In this document: positions 1 through 9,448 of the stretch, one piece after another
Position numbering within the stretch: the first letter of the stretch is position 1
Layout of the letters: each line of letters begins with the position of its first letter
NCBI RefSeq assembly: GCF_029433115.1
Contig: NZ_JARNTV010000023.1
Coordinates: 1-59,873, forward strand
DNA length: 59,873 bases
Reading direction: 5' to 3'
DNA from: Sphingomonas sp. AOB5
GTDB taxonomy: Bacteria; Pseudomonadota; Alphaproteobacteria; Sphingomonadales; Sphingomonadaceae
The notes under the pieces: generated by a model
Seen by the model: only the letters and a program-made list of their open reading frames with translations
The model's database searches: none
What the model was told of the DNA's origin: nothing
Position numbers and translations under genes: made by a program

Positions 1-934
1 CGCTGGCGACTTCGGGACGGCGATCGCGGCGCGAACGGCGGTCACGCGCAGTAGCAGGTGCGGGCGTGGTCACGACGGGCTGCGGCGCAGGCGTCGCCGC
101 GGCGACCTGAACCGGCTTCGGTTCGGGAACATAGGGCTGGAATTGCGGCGCGAGTTGCGCATCGGCGAGACGGCCCGGCGTGCGCGCCATCTGGCCGAAA
201 TGCACCGCGAAGGCGCGGTCGCCGGGCGTCATGTTGGGCAGGCGGCGGAAGAAGGGTGTGAGCGCCGCGCCCATATTGTTGGGCATCATGCTCGATGCGA
301 TCCGCTCGGCACCCGGCACATCGCCGTTCATCGCGAGGATGAAGGCCCGCGCGCGCCATGCCGCGCGGTCGCTGCGGCGGAGCAATGGATCGAGTACGCG
401 CATCGCCTCGTCCGACTTGCCGACAATGCCCAGCGACAGCGCGAGCCGCCGAACCAGTTCGTCGTCATTGCTGCGCTGCATCGCCTGACGATAGTCGCGC
501 TGGGCCAGATGCGGCGCGCCGAGCAGATCATAGGCGAGGCCGCGATCGGCTGCATATTCACCCATCGGCAGGCCGCGCTTCTCAGCATCCTGGAACAACA
601 GCAACGCTTCGCCCGGCCGCTCCATCTTGACCAGCACCGAAGCGCGGCCGGCGAAGATGCGCGGATTGTCCGGCTCCAGCTTCTCGGCACGCGCATAGAA
701 AGCGAGCGCCGCCGCGGTGTCGTCCAGCCGGTTGCTGATCGTCGCAGCCGACAGCAGCGCACGCATATCGCGCGGATCGAGCGCAAGCGCGCGCATCTCC
801 TCCGCCAGCCGATCCGCATCGGGATTCGGAGCGGCGACCACTTCGCTCGTCTGGGCGAAGGCGGGCATGGCGGCACCGCTCGCAGCAAGCGCGAGGGCAA
901 GGGCCGATAGATGCGAAAAGCGAATCCGGTTCAT
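1..934 (-). CDS. Exported TPR-repeat protein, 3' end outside window
   Basis: The reading frame opens with ATG at 934 and runs off the window start without a stop, so only about 311 residues are seen. The N-terminus (MNRIRFSHLSALALALAA, then AMPAFAQ) is a Sec signal peptide with an AQ cleavage context. Residues about 35-200 read as helical TPR-like repeats (LDDTAAALAFYARAEKLEPDN, then ERPGEALLLFQDAEKRGLP). The visible end is rich in Pro, Ala and Arg, like a linker. In sphingomonads a TPR protein with a C-terminal SPOR domain is often found just after ftsZ. A SPOR domain would fit here but lies outside the window, so that part is inference. It follows ftsZ in the same direction behind a strong hairpin, so it may be transcribed only by read-through or from its own promoter. 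Confidence 0.75.
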   Translation of the reverse strand, partial: MNRIRFSHLSALALALAASGAAMPAFAQTSEVVAAPNPDADRLAEEMRALALDPRDMRALLSAATISNRLDDTAAALAFYARAEKLEPDNPRIFAGRASVLVKMERPGEALLLFQDAEKRGLPMGEYAADRGLAYDLLGAPHLAQRDYRQAMQRSNDDELVRRLALSLGIVGKSDEAMRVLDPLLRRSDRAAWRARAFILAMNGDVPGAERIASSMMPNNMGAALTPFFRRLPNMTPGDRAFAVHFGQMARTPGRLADAQLAPQFQPYVPEPKPVQVAAATPAPQPVVTTPAPATARDRRSRRDRRPEVAS

Positions 935-980
935 GGGCTCCCCCACCCTACACCGAGCGCACGCTGAACCGAAAATGACA

Positions 981-1018
981 GCGCGCCCATGGCTCGATGG
1001 ACCGAGCCATGGGCGCGC
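981..1018 (-). terminator. Perfect 15-bp hairpin after ftsZ
   Basis: The arms 981-995 (GCGCGCCCATGGCTC) and 1004-1018 are exact reverse complements around an 8-nt loop. Read on the minus strand, it starts 12 nt after the ftsZ stop codon and is followed by TGTCATTTT, a weak T tract. It is the likely end of the dcw operon, though without a long U run it could also act as an mRNA-stabilising stem between ftsZ and the TPR gene. Confidence 0.65.
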
Positions 1019-1030
1019 CGAAATCGCCGG

Positions 1031-2560
1031 TTACTGGTTGTTCTGGCTGCGCAGGAAACGCGGGATATCCAGCGGATCCTTGTCGTCGTCGTCGTCGGAC
1101 TTGGCGCCGCCGCGCGCGGCCGAAGCCATGCGTTCGAACAGCGTGCCACCCGATTTGCGCTCCGGCTTCGGCGCCGGCTCGGCGGCCGGGGCGTCCTCGC
1201 CATCATCCGACGTCAGCCAGCGGCGGCGGCTGCCCAGTTCGGGCGCCGGCGGTTCGCTGGCAGCGGCATCTTCCGCGGTTTCCAGACCATCGTCCATCGC
1301 GACTTCGGAGCCGAGCAGAAGCTCGTCCGATTCCTCTTCGGCCGGAGCCGGTTCGGCCGCCGCTTCCGGCTCATAGGCTTCGGGGATCGACGGCGCGGCT
1401 GCGACTTCCGCTTCCGGTTCCGCGTCCTCGAAGGTCAGCGGGGCCGGTTCGGAGAAGCCCGGTTCGGCAACGGCTTCGGGTTCCTCGGGCAGCGGCGCGG
1501 TGACCGCGGCAGGTGCTTCCGCCGGACGGCGCGGGCTGGCGAAGCTGAACACGCGCGGCTGTTCGGCAGCGACCGGCTTGGCGGCAGCCTGTGCGTCCGC
1601 ATCGATGCCGGTCGCGACGACCGAAACGCGAATCTTGCCGTCCAGTTCGGTGTTGAACGCAGAACCCCAGATGATGTTCGCATCGGGATCGACCAGCTCG
1701 CGGATATGGTTCGCAGCTTCGTCGATTTCGAGCAGGCGCATATCCTCGCCACCGGTGATCGAAACGATCACGCCCTTGGCACCGTTCATCGACACGCCAT
1801 CGAGCAGCGGGTTGGCGATCGCCTTCTGCGCCGCCACGATCGCGCGGTCGTCGCCATCGGCTTCGCCGGTGCCCATCATAGCCTTGCCCATTTCCTGCAT
1901 GACGGCGCGGATATCGGCGAAATCGAGGTTGATGAGGCCAGGCATGACCATCAGATCGGTGATACCGCGAACGCCCTGCTGAAGGACCTCGTCGGCCATC
2001 TCGAACGCTTCCTTGAAGGTCGTGTTCGCGTTGGCGATCAGGAACAGGTTCTGGTTCGGAATGACGATCAGCGTATCGACATACTTCTGAAGCTCGTCGA
2101 TGCCCGCTTCGGCCGACTGGGCGCGGCGCTTGCCTTCGAACGCGAACGGCTTGGTCACCACGCCGACGGTCAGGATGCCCATGTCACGCGCCATCTTGGC
2201 GATGACGGGTGCCGCACCGGTGCCGGTGCCGCCGCCCATGCCGGCCGCGATGAACACCATGTGTGCGCCCTCGAGCGCCTTCTGCACCTGATCGATCGTT
2301 TCCTCGGCCGCCGCACGGCCGATCTCGGGCCGCGAGCCTGCACCGAGGCCCTGCGTGATTTTCGCGCCGAGCTGGATGCGGTGACCCGCGCTCGACTGCT
2401 TCAGCGCCTGCGCATCGGTGTTGGCGACCAGGAACTCGACGCCCTGGACGTCCGCCCGGATCATGTTCGCGATCGCGTTTCCACCCGCGCCGCCGACGCC
2501 GATCACGGTGATCTTGGGCGTCAGATCGTCGACTTCAGGCGGCAGAAAATCGATACTCAT
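1031..2560 (-). CDS. ftsZ: Cell division GTPase FtsZ
   Basis: Tubulin-like GTPase that polymerises into the cytoplasmic Z ring at the division site. The protein has 509 residues. The nucleotide-binding glycine loop GGAGGNA is at about 23-29, the tubulin signature GGGTGTG at 109-115, and the T7 catalytic loop NLDFAD at 211-216. After the core (about 320 residues) comes a long acidic, Pro/Ala/Glu-rich linker, then the conserved C-terminal peptide [10 protein letters not shown] at 495-504, which binds FtsA and other partners. The long linker explains the extra length over the roughly 380-residue E. coli protein and is usual in alphaproteobacteria. It is the last gene of the dcw cluster, 117 bp after ftsA. 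That gap holds two GANTC sites, so it may have its own cell-cycle promoter. Confidence 0.98.
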   Translation of the reverse strand: MSIDFLPPEVDDLTPKITVIGVGGAGGNAIANMIRADVQGVEFLVANTDAQALKQSSAGHRIQLGAKITQGLGAGSRPEIGRAAAEETIDQVQKALEGAHMVFIAAGMGGGTGTGAAPVIAKMARDMGILTVGVVTKPFAFEGKRRAQSAEAGIDELQKYVDTLIVIPNQNLFLIANANTTFKEAFEMADEVLQQGVRGITDLMVMPGLINLDFADIRAVMQEMGKAMMGTGEADGDDRAIVAAQKAIANPLLDGVSMNGAKGVIVSITGGEDMRLLEIDEAANHIRELVDPDANIIWGSAFNTELDGKIRVSVVATGIDADAQAAAKPVAAEQPRVFSFASPRRPAEAPAAVTAPLPEEPEAVAEPGFSEPAPLTFEDAEPEAEVAAAPSIPEAYEPEAAAEPAPAEEESDELLLGSEVAMDDGLETAEDAAASEPPAPELGSRRRWLTSDDGEDAPAAEPAPKPERKSGGTLFERMASAARGGAKSDDDDDKDPLDIPRFLRSQNNQ

Positions 2561-2677
2561 TGCCTTGTCTCCCCTCGCGTCTCCGGACTCGACCGGCCTG
2601 CGCGCATATACGGTTCGTTTGATGCACCAACGCCCGCACTGACTCTAGTGCAAACAAGCAGGCGCTGTCTTATTTCT

Positions 2678-3937
2678 TCAATAATTCGCCCGAAACGCGG
2701 CCAATAGTCGGGAAAATACGGCACGAGGACTGGCGCGCGTCACCATCTGGTGAGTCGGCTCCAGCGCGCGCAGGTCGATCGGGTCCGATGCCGCGAAACA
2801 AGCGAGTCCGGCCAGTGTCGCGAATCCCGGGCCGCTATGCGCCTCGGGCAGCGCCACCAGCCCCTTGGGACGGCCAACGCGCACCGTGCTGCCCAGCACC
2901 TGCTGCATGTAATCGGCAATGCCCTTCAGCTCCGCGCCGCCGCCGGTCAGCACGATCTGGCGGCCGACCGGGTCCTGCATGCCGAGCTTGACCAGTTCCT
3001 TCTGGATTTCCGGCACCAGCCGTTCGAGGCGCTGGCGTATCACCGCGATCAGCTGTGCCTTGGTGATGCGGGTACCCTCGGCGCCCTCCTCCGGGCTGGC
3101 ATGGACGACGTCGATCATGTCGTGATTGTCGCGCGGGCTGATGTTGGCAGAGCCGTAGAAGCACTTCGTTCGCTCGGCCCATGCACGTGCGGTGCCGAAG
3201 GCCGAGGCGATATCGTCGGTGATGTCGGCCGAACCGATCGGGATGGACGCGAGGCCCGAGAGGACACCGCCCTGGAACACCGAGACGTTGGTGATGCCCG
3301 CGCCGATCTCGACCAAGGCCACGCCCAAGTCGCGTTCCTCCTCGGTCAGGCAGGCAAGGCCGGTGGCGAGCGGCGCGGCGATGATCGAGCGCACTTCGAG
3401 ATGCGCCGAGCGGACGCACAGATCGAGATTGCGCACCGGCGATCCTTCGGTGGCGACGACATGGATATCGACGCCGAGCCGGTCGGCATGGAGGCCGATA
3501 GGACGCTTCACCCCGGCAAGGCCATCGACCGCATAGCGCATCGGCTGGGCGTGGAGCACCATCTTGCCCTGCGGATTGATCGCGTCGCGTCCGGCCTTGA
3601 GCAACTCGTCGATATCCGACTGTTCGACGCGGTGGCCACCCAGATCGGCCTCGAGCTTGACGATATCCGAGATCAGACCGCCCGCGGAGAAGCTGACCCA
3701 AACATTCTCGATATTGGTGCCGGCGATGCGCTCGGCCTGCTCGACCGCTTCGCGGATCGCCAGCTCGGTCGCGTGCATATCGGCGACATAGCCGCGCTTG
3801 ACGCCGCGGCTCTCGCGCTGACCGGTGCCGAGCACGACCAGCTGGCCGTCATCGGTGCGCTGGGCGATCAGCGCCGAGACCTTCGACGATCCGACGTCGA
3901 GCGCAGTGATGAGACCTTCGGGTGCTGCCTTGGCCAT
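2678..3937 (-). CDS. ftsA: Cell division protein FtsA
   Basis: Actin-fold ATPase that tethers FtsZ filaments to the inner membrane and recruits later divisome proteins. The 419-residue protein starts AKAAPEGLITALDVGSSKVSAL, the actin-type phosphate-1 motif. It has the FtsA-specific 1C subdomain after about residue 85 and a glycine-rich adenosine motif (IVLTGGGAELKGI) near residue 325. The last residues (SRLLAAFRANY) form a basic amphipathic helix, the expected membrane-targeting sequence. It starts 2 bp after the ftsQ stop, so it is translated in the dcw operon, and precedes ftsZ. Confidence 0.97.
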   Translation of the reverse strand: MAKAAPEGLITALDVGSSKVSALIAQRTDDGQLVVLGTGQRESRGVKRGYVADMHATELAIREAVEQAERIAGTNIENVWVSFSAGGLISDIVKLEADLGGHRVEQSDIDELLKAGRDAINPQGKMVLHAQPMRYAVDGLAGVKRPIGLHADRLGVDIHVVATEGSPVRNLDLCVRSAHLEVRSIIAAPLATGLACLTEEERDLGVALVEIGAGITNVSVFQGGVLSGLASIPIGSADITDDIASAFGTARAWAERTKCFYGSANISPRDNHDMIDVVHASPEEGAEGTRITKAQLIAVIRQRLERLVPEIQKELVKLGMQDPVGRQIVLTGGGAELKGIADYMQQVLGSTVRVGRPKGLVALPEAHSGPGFATLAGLACFAASDPIDLRALEPTHQMVTRASPRAVFSRLLAAFRANY

Positions 3938-3939
3938 GA

Positions 3940-4872
3940 TTACTCGTCCCCCTGAATATCTTGCGCCGGTTGCGCGTCTGCGTCGACTGCGGGCTTTGCC
4001 GGAGTTTGTTTCGGCTGGGCCGGGCGGCGCTGGATGTACAATGTCTGCCCCACGCGCATATCGAACCGCACGAAGCCGCGGCCGAGCAGGCGCTGGGTGC
4101 CATCGGTCTCGGCGAAGCGCTTGAGCGCGTCGGCGGCTTCCTTCTCGCCCTCGGGCAGCAACAGCCGTTCGCCGGTGTCGAAGGTCAGGTCCCAGCGGCG
4201 ATTGCCGACCCAGGTCGATGCTTTGACCAAAGGCTTGAGCGCGGGTGCCGCGTCCATCAGGCGGCGGCGGGCCACCTCCTGCTTGTTCGCCCCCTCACCC
4301 ACCAGCAGCGGCAGATCGGGCATCGCATCGCGCGACACCGATTCCAGCGACACGCCATTGGGATCGATCAGCATCAGCACGCCGCGATTCTGCCAGATCG
4401 CCGCGGCCTCGCGCTCGACGACATTGACCACCAGCGTGTTGGGCAGGCGGCGCGACACGCGCGCATCCTCGATCCACGGATATTGCAGCAGCCGTTCGCG
4501 GACCAGCTCGAGATCGACCAGCGGCATCGCGCGCGACTTCTGGTCGAGCGCGGCCTGATAGACGGTCATCTTGTCCATATGCTTCAGGCCATAGGGATCG
4601 ACCTGCTCGACGCGGAAGCCCATCTCGCCGACCACTTCGGACGCGGCCACGCCGACCATGCCGGGCACGCCGAAGAAGCTCGCCACCCCCAGCGCCACCG
4701 CGCCGGTGATGCCGACAATGCCCCAGGTCGCGATCTTCTGCAGCGTCTCATGGCTGACCGGCAGCGCGGTCATCGCCTGATCGAGCAGGCCCGGCCCCTT
4801 CTTCTTGCGCACCTGCTGCCGCTTCTTGGCGGGCGCGCGGGCCGGGGAACGGCGGACCGTTCGCTTGGTCAC
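3940..4872 (-). CDS. ftsQ: Cell division protein FtsQ
   Basis: Bitopic divisome protein linking cytoplasmic FtsA/FtsZ to periplasmic FtsL and FtsI. I place the start at a GTG (4872) that overlaps the ddl stop as GTGA. The upstream ATG at 4941 would lengthen the overlap with ddl and add a non-conserved tail. The resulting 310-residue protein has a very basic cytoplasmic N-terminus (RRSPARAPAKKRQQ), one membrane segment at about 47-70, then a POTRA domain (FRVEQVDPYGLKHMD ... LLQYPWIEDARVSRRLPNTL) and the FtsQ beta domain. The C-terminal 30 residues are low complexity (Pro, Lys, Gln, Ala). The order ddl-ftsQ-ftsA-ftsZ is the classical one. Confidence 0.95.
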   Translation of the reverse strand: MTKRTVRRSPARAPAKKRQQVRKKKGPGLLDQAMTALPVSHETLQKIATWGIVGITGAVALGVASFFGVPGMVGVAASEVVGEMGFRVEQVDPYGLKHMDKMTVYQAALDQKSRAMPLVDLELVRERLLQYPWIEDARVSRRLPNTLVVNVVEREAAAIWQNRGVLMLIDPNGVSLESVSRDAMPDLPLLVGEGANKQEVARRRLMDAAPALKPLVKASTWVGNRRWDLTFDTGERLLLPEGEKEAADALKRFAETDGTQRLLGRGFVRFDMRVGQTLYIQRRPAQPKQTPAKPAVDADAQPAQDIQGDE

Positions 4873-5804
4873 CCCGAAGCCTTTCCGGCCAACGCTTCCT
4901 CGACGATCCACTGCACCAGTTCGGGGTACGACATGCCGCAATATTTCGCCTGTTCGGGGACGAGGCTGAGCGGGGTCATGCCCGGCTGGGTGTTGGTTTC
5001 GAGCAGGAACAGGCCGTCCACGCCCTGATTGTCGTCCCAGCGGAAATCGGAGCGCGACGCGCCCTTGCAGCCGAGCAGCCGGTGCGCCTCGACCGCGAGG
5101 CGCATACAGGCGTCGGTGATCTCGTCGGGGATCTGCGCGGGGAAGACATGCTCGGTCAGCCCGTCGGTGTACTTGGAATCATAGTCGTAGAAGCCGCTCT
5201 TGGGCTTCAGTTCGGTGACGCCGAGCGCGCGGTCGCCGAGCACAGCGGTGGTCAGCTCGCGGCCGCGGATAAAGGGTTCGGCGAGCAGTTCGTCGAACTC
5301 CTGCCACGGCCCCTTGGCCTGCGGGCTGATCGGGTTCGAATAATTGCTCTCGTTGGTGACGATGGCGACGCCGACCGACGAGCCTTCGTTGACGGGCTTG
5401 AGCACATAGGGGCGCGGCAGCGGATCGTGCTGGTACAGCTCTTCGATGCGGACCATGCGGCCGCCCGGCATCGGAATGCCGTGCGGGACCAGCGCCTGCT
5501 TGGTGAGCTGCTTGTCGATCGCGATGACCGAAGTGACGAGGCCCGAATGGGTGTATTTCAGGCCCATCAGGTCGAGCATGCCCTGCACGGTACCGTCCTC
5601 GCCGGGCGAACCATGGAGCGCGTTGAACACGATATCGGGCTTGAGGTTGGCGAGCGTGACCGCGACGTTGCGGTCCATATCGACGCGGCTGACCTTGTGG
5701 CCGAGCGATTCCAGCGCGTCGGCGACGCCGTTGCCGGACATCAGCGAGACTTCGCGCTCGTTGGACCAGCCGCCCATCAGGACTGCGACGTGGAGCTTGT
5801 TCAC
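4869..5804 (-). CDS. ddl: D-alanine--D-alanine ligase
   Basis: ATP-grasp enzyme that joins two D-Ala molecules for the MurF reaction. The start chosen is GTG 5804 (VNKLHVAVLMGGWSNERE), overlapping the murB stop as GTGA and giving 311 residues, the usual size. An ATG at 5834 would add ten unconserved residues. Visible signatures are the N-terminal glycine-rich GGWSNEREVSL, HGSPGEDGTVQG near residue 70, KPVNEGSSVGV for nucleotide binding and LLETNTQPGMT near residue 265, where Glu and Asn are the metal ligands. It lies between murB and ftsQ in a fully overlapping operon. Confidence 0.96.
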   Translation of the reverse strand: MNKLHVAVLMGGWSNEREVSLMSGNGVADALESLGHKVSRVDMDRNVAVTLANLKPDIVFNALHGSPGEDGTVQGMLDLMGLKYTHSGLVTSVIAIDKQLTKQALVPHGIPMPGGRMVRIEELYQHDPLPRPYVLKPVNEGSSVGVAIVTNESNYSNPISPQAKGPWQEFDELLAEPFIRGRELTTAVLGDRALGVTELKPKSGFYDYDSKYTDGLTEHVFPAQIPDEITDACMRLAVEAHRLLGCKGASRSDFRWDDNQGVDGLFLLETNTQPGMTPLSLVPEQAKYCGMSYPELVQWIVEEALAGKASG

Positions 5805-6700
5805 TTCACGATCCCCACGCGCTGAATTTCCCATTCGAGTTCGACCCCTGATTTCGCTTTGACCTTGGCCCGCACTTCCTCGCCCAGCGCCTCGATATCG
5901 GTGCTGGTCGCCTCGCCGACGTTGAGCAGGAAGTTGGTGTGCTTCTCGCTGACCTGCGCATCGCCCTTGCGCAGCCCGCGGCAGCCGGCTTCATCGACAA
6001 GCTGCCACGCCTTGTGCCCCTGCGGGTTCTTGAAGGTGGAACCGCCGGTCTTGCTGCGCAGCGGCTGCGATTCCTCGCGCGCGGCGGCGATGCGGTCCAT
6101 CTCGGCCTGGATCGCCACCGGATCGCCGGGATGGCCGCGGAAGATGGCGCTGACCACGATCGCGCCCTCGGGCAGTTCGCTGTGGCGATAAGTGTAGGCG
6201 AGATCGGCGAGCGGGAGCGTCTTTCGCTCGCCTGAGCGCAGGATCACGTCGCATTCGACCAGAATGTCGCAGGTCTCGCGGCCATAGGCCCCGCCGTTCA
6301 TGCGCACGAAGCCGCCGACCGTGCCGGGGATCGAGCGGAGGAACTCGACGCCGCCAATGCCCGCATCGCGGGCCCTGGACGAGACGAGGATGCCCGAGGC
6401 ACCGCCGCCGCATTTCAGGGTAGTTGCATCGATCTGCTCGACGGTGGCGAAGGTCTTGCCGAGACGGATCACGACGCCGGGGACGCCGCCGTCGCGGACG
6501 ATCATGTTCGAGCCGAGGCCAAGGCCCATGACCGGGACGGCGGGATCGAGCGCAAACAGGAAGCTGGCCAGATCCTCGGCATCGGCAGGTTCGAACAGCC
6601 ACTCGGCCGCGCCACCGCTCTTGAACCAGACGAGCGGCGCGAGCGGTGCGCCATGGGTCAGTTTACCACGGACAGGAGGCAGCGCGTAGCAAACGCTCAC
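5801..6700 (-). CDS. murB: UDP-N-acetylenolpyruvoylglucosamine reductase MurB
   Basis: FAD- and NADPH-dependent enzyme that reduces UDP-GlcNAc-enolpyruvate to UDP-MurNAc. From GTG 6700, which overlaps the preceding 64-aa gene as GTGA, the protein has 299 residues; an ATG at 6733 would extend it upstream. FAD-binding sequences are GLGSNMIVRDGG near residue 70 and RSIPGTVGG near 125. The substrate and catalytic region ends with STFKNPQGHKAWQLVDEAG, containing the catalytic Ser of type II (short) MurB enzymes. The position between murC and ddl matches other alphaproteobacteria, apart from the small gene in front of it. Confidence 0.95.
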   Translation of the reverse strand: MSVCYALPPVRGKLTHGAPLAPLVWFKSGGAAEWLFEPADAEDLASFLFALDPAVPVMGLGLGSNMIVRDGGVPGVVIRLGKTFATVEQIDATTLKCGGGASGILVSSRARDAGIGGVEFLRSIPGTVGGFVRMNGGAYGRETCDILVECDVILRSGERKTLPLADLAYTYRHSELPEGAIVVSAIFRGHPGDPVAIQAEMDRIAAAREESQPLRSKTGGSTFKNPQGHKAWQLVDEAGCRGLRKGDAQVSEKHTNFLLNVGEATSTDIEALGEEVRAKVKAKSGVELEWEIQRVGIVK

Positions 6701-6891
6701 TTCCACCCCCACAGCTTCGCCCATTGCTTCCACGCGGCCATATTGGCTTCGACGGCCTTCTGGCTCACCTCCTGAAGATCGGTCAGCTGTTTCGCGCCGT
6801 CGAGCATCTTCTCGGCGGCGTCGAGCTGGGCCTTTTGCGCGCGCAGGATCTCGCGCTGCATCTCCATGGCGGTGGTGAAGAAGTCGCTCAT
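6697..6891 (-). CDS. 64-aa helical protein between murC and murB
   Basis: ATG 6891 overlaps the murC stop as ATGA, and its own stop overlaps the murB GTG start, so it is translationally locked into the dcw operon. The protein is one long amphipathic helix in appearance ([20 protein letters not shown], then [18 protein letters not shown]) with a Trp-rich end ([13 protein letters not shown]). No signal peptide or membrane segment is seen. The heptad-like pattern and the [13 protein letters not shown] start recall phasin-type helices, but I cannot assign a family. A role in wall synthesis is suggested only by its location. Confidence 0.7.
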   Translation of the reverse strand: MSDFFTTAMEMQREILRAQKAQLDAAEKMLDGAKQLTDLQEVSQKAVEANMAAWKQWAKLWGWK

Positions 6892-8300
6892 GCGGAAACC
6901 TTCACTTCGTCGATCGCGGTGGCCAGTCCGGCGGCCCATTTGGTGATGTCGCCAGCGCCGAGGCACACGACCATGTCACCCGGCTGGATCACCTCGGCGA
7001 GCGTCGTGGCGAGGCCCGCCGCATCTGCGACGGTAGCGGCAGCACGGTGACCGCGACGCTTGATGCCTTCGACCAAAGCCTCGGAATCGACGCCCTCGAC
7101 CGGCTGCTCGCCCGCGGCATAGACCGGGGTGATATAGACCATGTCGGCGTCGTTGAACGCCTGGGCGAAGTCATCCATCAGATTGCCGAGGCGCGAGAAG
7201 CGGTGCGGCTGCATCACTGCGATCACGCGGCCGCGAGCAGATTCCCGCGCGGCAGACAGAACCGCGCGGATCTCGACCGGATGGTGGCCGTAATCGTCGA
7301 TGATCGTGGTGCCATGGGTCTCACCGACCTTGGTGAAGCGGCGCTTGACCCCGCCGAAGCGGGCAAAGCCCTTCTGGATGGTCGCGTCGGCAATGCCGAG
7401 TTCCAGCGCCACGCCGATCGCGGCCAGCGCGTTCTGGACATTGTGGCGGCCGGGCATGGGCAGATCGATGCCCTCGATCGAACGGACCGTGCCGTCGCGG
7501 TGGCGGATGATCGCTTCGAACTTGTTGCCGCCGGCATAGGGCGTGACGTTGACGCCGCGCACATCGGCCGAGGCCGCGAAACCATAGGTGACGATGCGGC
7601 GATCCCGCACGCGCGGGATGATCGCCTGAACCTCGGGGTGATCGAGGCACAGCAGGGCCGCGCCGTAAAAAGGCACATTCTCGACGAACTCGACGAAACA
7701 GTCCTTCACCCGATCGAACGAGCCGTAATGGTCGAGATGCTCGGGATCGATATTGGTCACCACCGCAATGGTGCCGTCGAGGCGGAGGAAGCTGCCGTCG
7801 CTCTCGTCAGCCTCGACCACCATCCAGTCGCTGTCGCCAAGACGCGCGTTCGAGCCGTACTGGTTGATGATGCCGCCGTTGATGACCGTCGGATCGACGC
7901 CGCCGGCATCGAGCAGGGCCGCGATCATCGAGGTCGTCGTGGTCTTGCCGTGCGTGCCGGCCACCGCGACGGTGGACTTCAGCCGCATCAGCTCGGCCAG
8001 CATCTCGGCGCGGCGGACCACAGGGATGCGGCGCTCATAGGCGGCTTCGACTTCAGGATTGCCGCGCTTGATCGCGGTGGAAGTGACCACCACCGCCGCA
8101 TCGCCCAGATTTTCCGCCGCATGGCCGATCGCGACGGTGATGCCGCGCTTGCGCAGCCCCTCGATCACATAGCCTTCGGCGACGTCCGAACCCTGAACAT
8201 GATAGCCGAGATTGTGCATCACCTCGGCAATGCCCGACATGCCGATGCCGCCGATGCCGACGAAGTGGATTGTTCCGATATCGGTTGCGACGCCCTTCAT
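6888..8300 (-). CDS. murC: UDP-N-acetylmuramate--L-alanine ligase MurC
   Basis: Mur ligase adding L-Ala to UDP-MurNAc, the first peptide-stem step. ATG 8300 ([20 protein letters not shown]) shares one base with the murG stop (TAATG). A longer frame to 8414 only adds antisense-like sequence. The 470-residue protein has the UDP-binding loop GIGGIGMSG at 15-23, the ATP P-loop GTHGKTT at 115-121, the central domain motif [11 protein letters not shown] and the C-terminal [10 protein letters not shown]. Its stop overlaps the start of the 64-aa gene. Length and motifs are typical. Confidence 0.97.
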   Translation of the reverse strand: MKGVATDIGTIHFVGIGGIGMSGIAEVMHNLGYHVQGSDVAEGYVIEGLRKRGITVAIGHAAENLGDAAVVVTSTAIKRGNPEVEAAYERRIPVVRRAEMLAELMRLKSTVAVAGTHGKTTTTSMIAALLDAGGVDPTVINGGIINQYGSNARLGDSDWMVVEADESDGSFLRLDGTIAVVTNIDPEHLDHYGSFDRVKDCFVEFVENVPFYGAALLCLDHPEVQAIIPRVRDRRIVTYGFAASADVRGVNVTPYAGGNKFEAIIRHRDGTVRSIEGIDLPMPGRHNVQNALAAIGVALELGIADATIQKGFARFGGVKRRFTKVGETHGTTIIDDYGHHPVEIRAVLSAARESARGRVIAVMQPHRFSRLGNLMDDFAQAFNDADMVYITPVYAAGEQPVEGVDSEALVEGIKRRGHRAAATVADAAGLATTLAEVIQPGDMVVCLGAGDITKWAAGLATAIDEVKVSA

Positions 8301-9448
8301 TAGTAAGCGCTCTTTCCCTGCATGGCTGCGCGGCGGATAGCGATGGGAGCCTCCGGCGCATGGATGGATTCGACCAGATCGGCGAGGTCGCGGGCGGCGT
8401 TGGGCTTGCCGCACGACTTGGCGCGCTCGGCCGCATTCTGCAACGCGACCGTGTCGAGGCCGAGCTTCTGGATCTGCTTGGCGAGTTCGGTGGCGGTGAA
8501 GGCGCGCTGGTTGATCGTGCGTGCACCGCCGGCCGCGGTGATTTCCTTCGCATTGACCGTCTGGTGATCGTCGGTCGCGCTGGGCAGCGGAACGAGGATC
8601 GCGGGACGGCCCGCCGCGGTCAGTTCGGAAATGGTCGAGGCCCCTGCTCGCGCGATCACGATATGCGCCCAGGCGAGCCGCTCGGGCATGTCGGGCAGAT
8701 AGGTCGCGATCTCGGCCGGGATCTCGTGCGCGAGATACTTGGCGCGGACCTGCTCGATATCCTCGACGCGGGCCTGGTGCGTCACCTGCATGCGGCGGCG
8801 GAAATGGGTGGGCAGCAACGCGAGGCCATCGGGTACGACCTGCGAAAGGATCGACGCACCCTGGCTACCGCCGGTGACGAGAACGCGGAAGATGCCGTCC
8901 TCCTCCAGCATCGGATAGGGCCGGTTGCGCAGCTCGAGGATCGCCTCGCGCACCGGGTTGCCGATATGATGGGTCTTGGCCTTCCAGCCATCCTTCAGCC
9001 GCTCGGTTTCGCCATAGCTGGTGGCGATGGCATCGACCTTGCCCGCGACATAGCGGTTGACCCGGCCGAGCACGGCGTTCTGTTCGTGGATCACGGTCGG
9101 CACGCCGCGCGCGAATGCGGCCAGCAGTGCCGGGAGCGCAGGATAGCCGCCAAAGCCGATCACGCAGCTCGGCTGCATTTCCTTCATCAGCTTGATCGCC
9201 ATCGAGCGACCCGCGAGCATCTTGCCTGCCGCCTTGACGAAGCCGAGCGGCCCGCCGCCCAGCCGCCCTGCGGGAAGGACGTGCGTCTCGATATCCTCGA
9301 ACAGGCCGGGAAAGCGCACGCCGCGATCGTCGCTGATCAGCGCGACATGATGACCGCGCCCGATCAGCTCCGCCGCCAGCGCCGCCGCGGGCACCATGTG
9401 CCCCCCGGTGCCGCCTGCCGCCAGAACATAGGTACGCGAATTCGTCAT
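8300..9448 (-). CDS. murG: Lipid II-forming GlcNAc transferase MurG
   Basis: Membrane-associated glycosyltransferase that adds GlcNAc to lipid I. The start is ATG 9448, overlapping the ftsW stop as ATGA and giving 382 residues. GT-B fold signatures are [10 protein letters not shown] near residue 12, GFGGYPALP near 95, [12 protein letters not shown] near 125, and the donor-binding region GGSQGAS and [11 protein letters not shown] with a later [10 protein letters not shown]. The order ftsW-murG-murC is the standard one. The last residues (MQGKSAY) precede the shared base with murC. Confidence 0.97.
   Translation of the reverse strand: MTNSRTYVLAAGGTGGHMVPAAALAAELIGRGHHVALISDDRGVRFPGLFEDIETHVLPAGRLGGGPLGFVKAAGKMLAGRSMAIKLMKEMQPSCVIGFGGYPALPALLAAFARGVPTVIHEQNAVLGRVNRYVAGKVDAIATSYGETERLKDGWKAKTHHIGNPVREAILELRNRPYPMLEEDGIFRVLVTGGSQGASILSQVVPDGLALLPTHFRRRMQVTHQARVEDIEQVRAKYLAHEIPAEIATYLPDMPERLAWAHIVIARAGASTISELTAAGRPAILVPLPSATDDHQTVNAKEITAAGGARTINQRAFTATELAKQIQKLGLDTVALQNAAERAKSCGKPNAARDLADLVESIHAPEAPIAIRRAAMQGKSAY

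Noticed and set aside
989..2707. 572-aa open frame opposite ftsZ
   Set aside because: It is the complement of FtsZ-coding sequence and has no recognisable domain.
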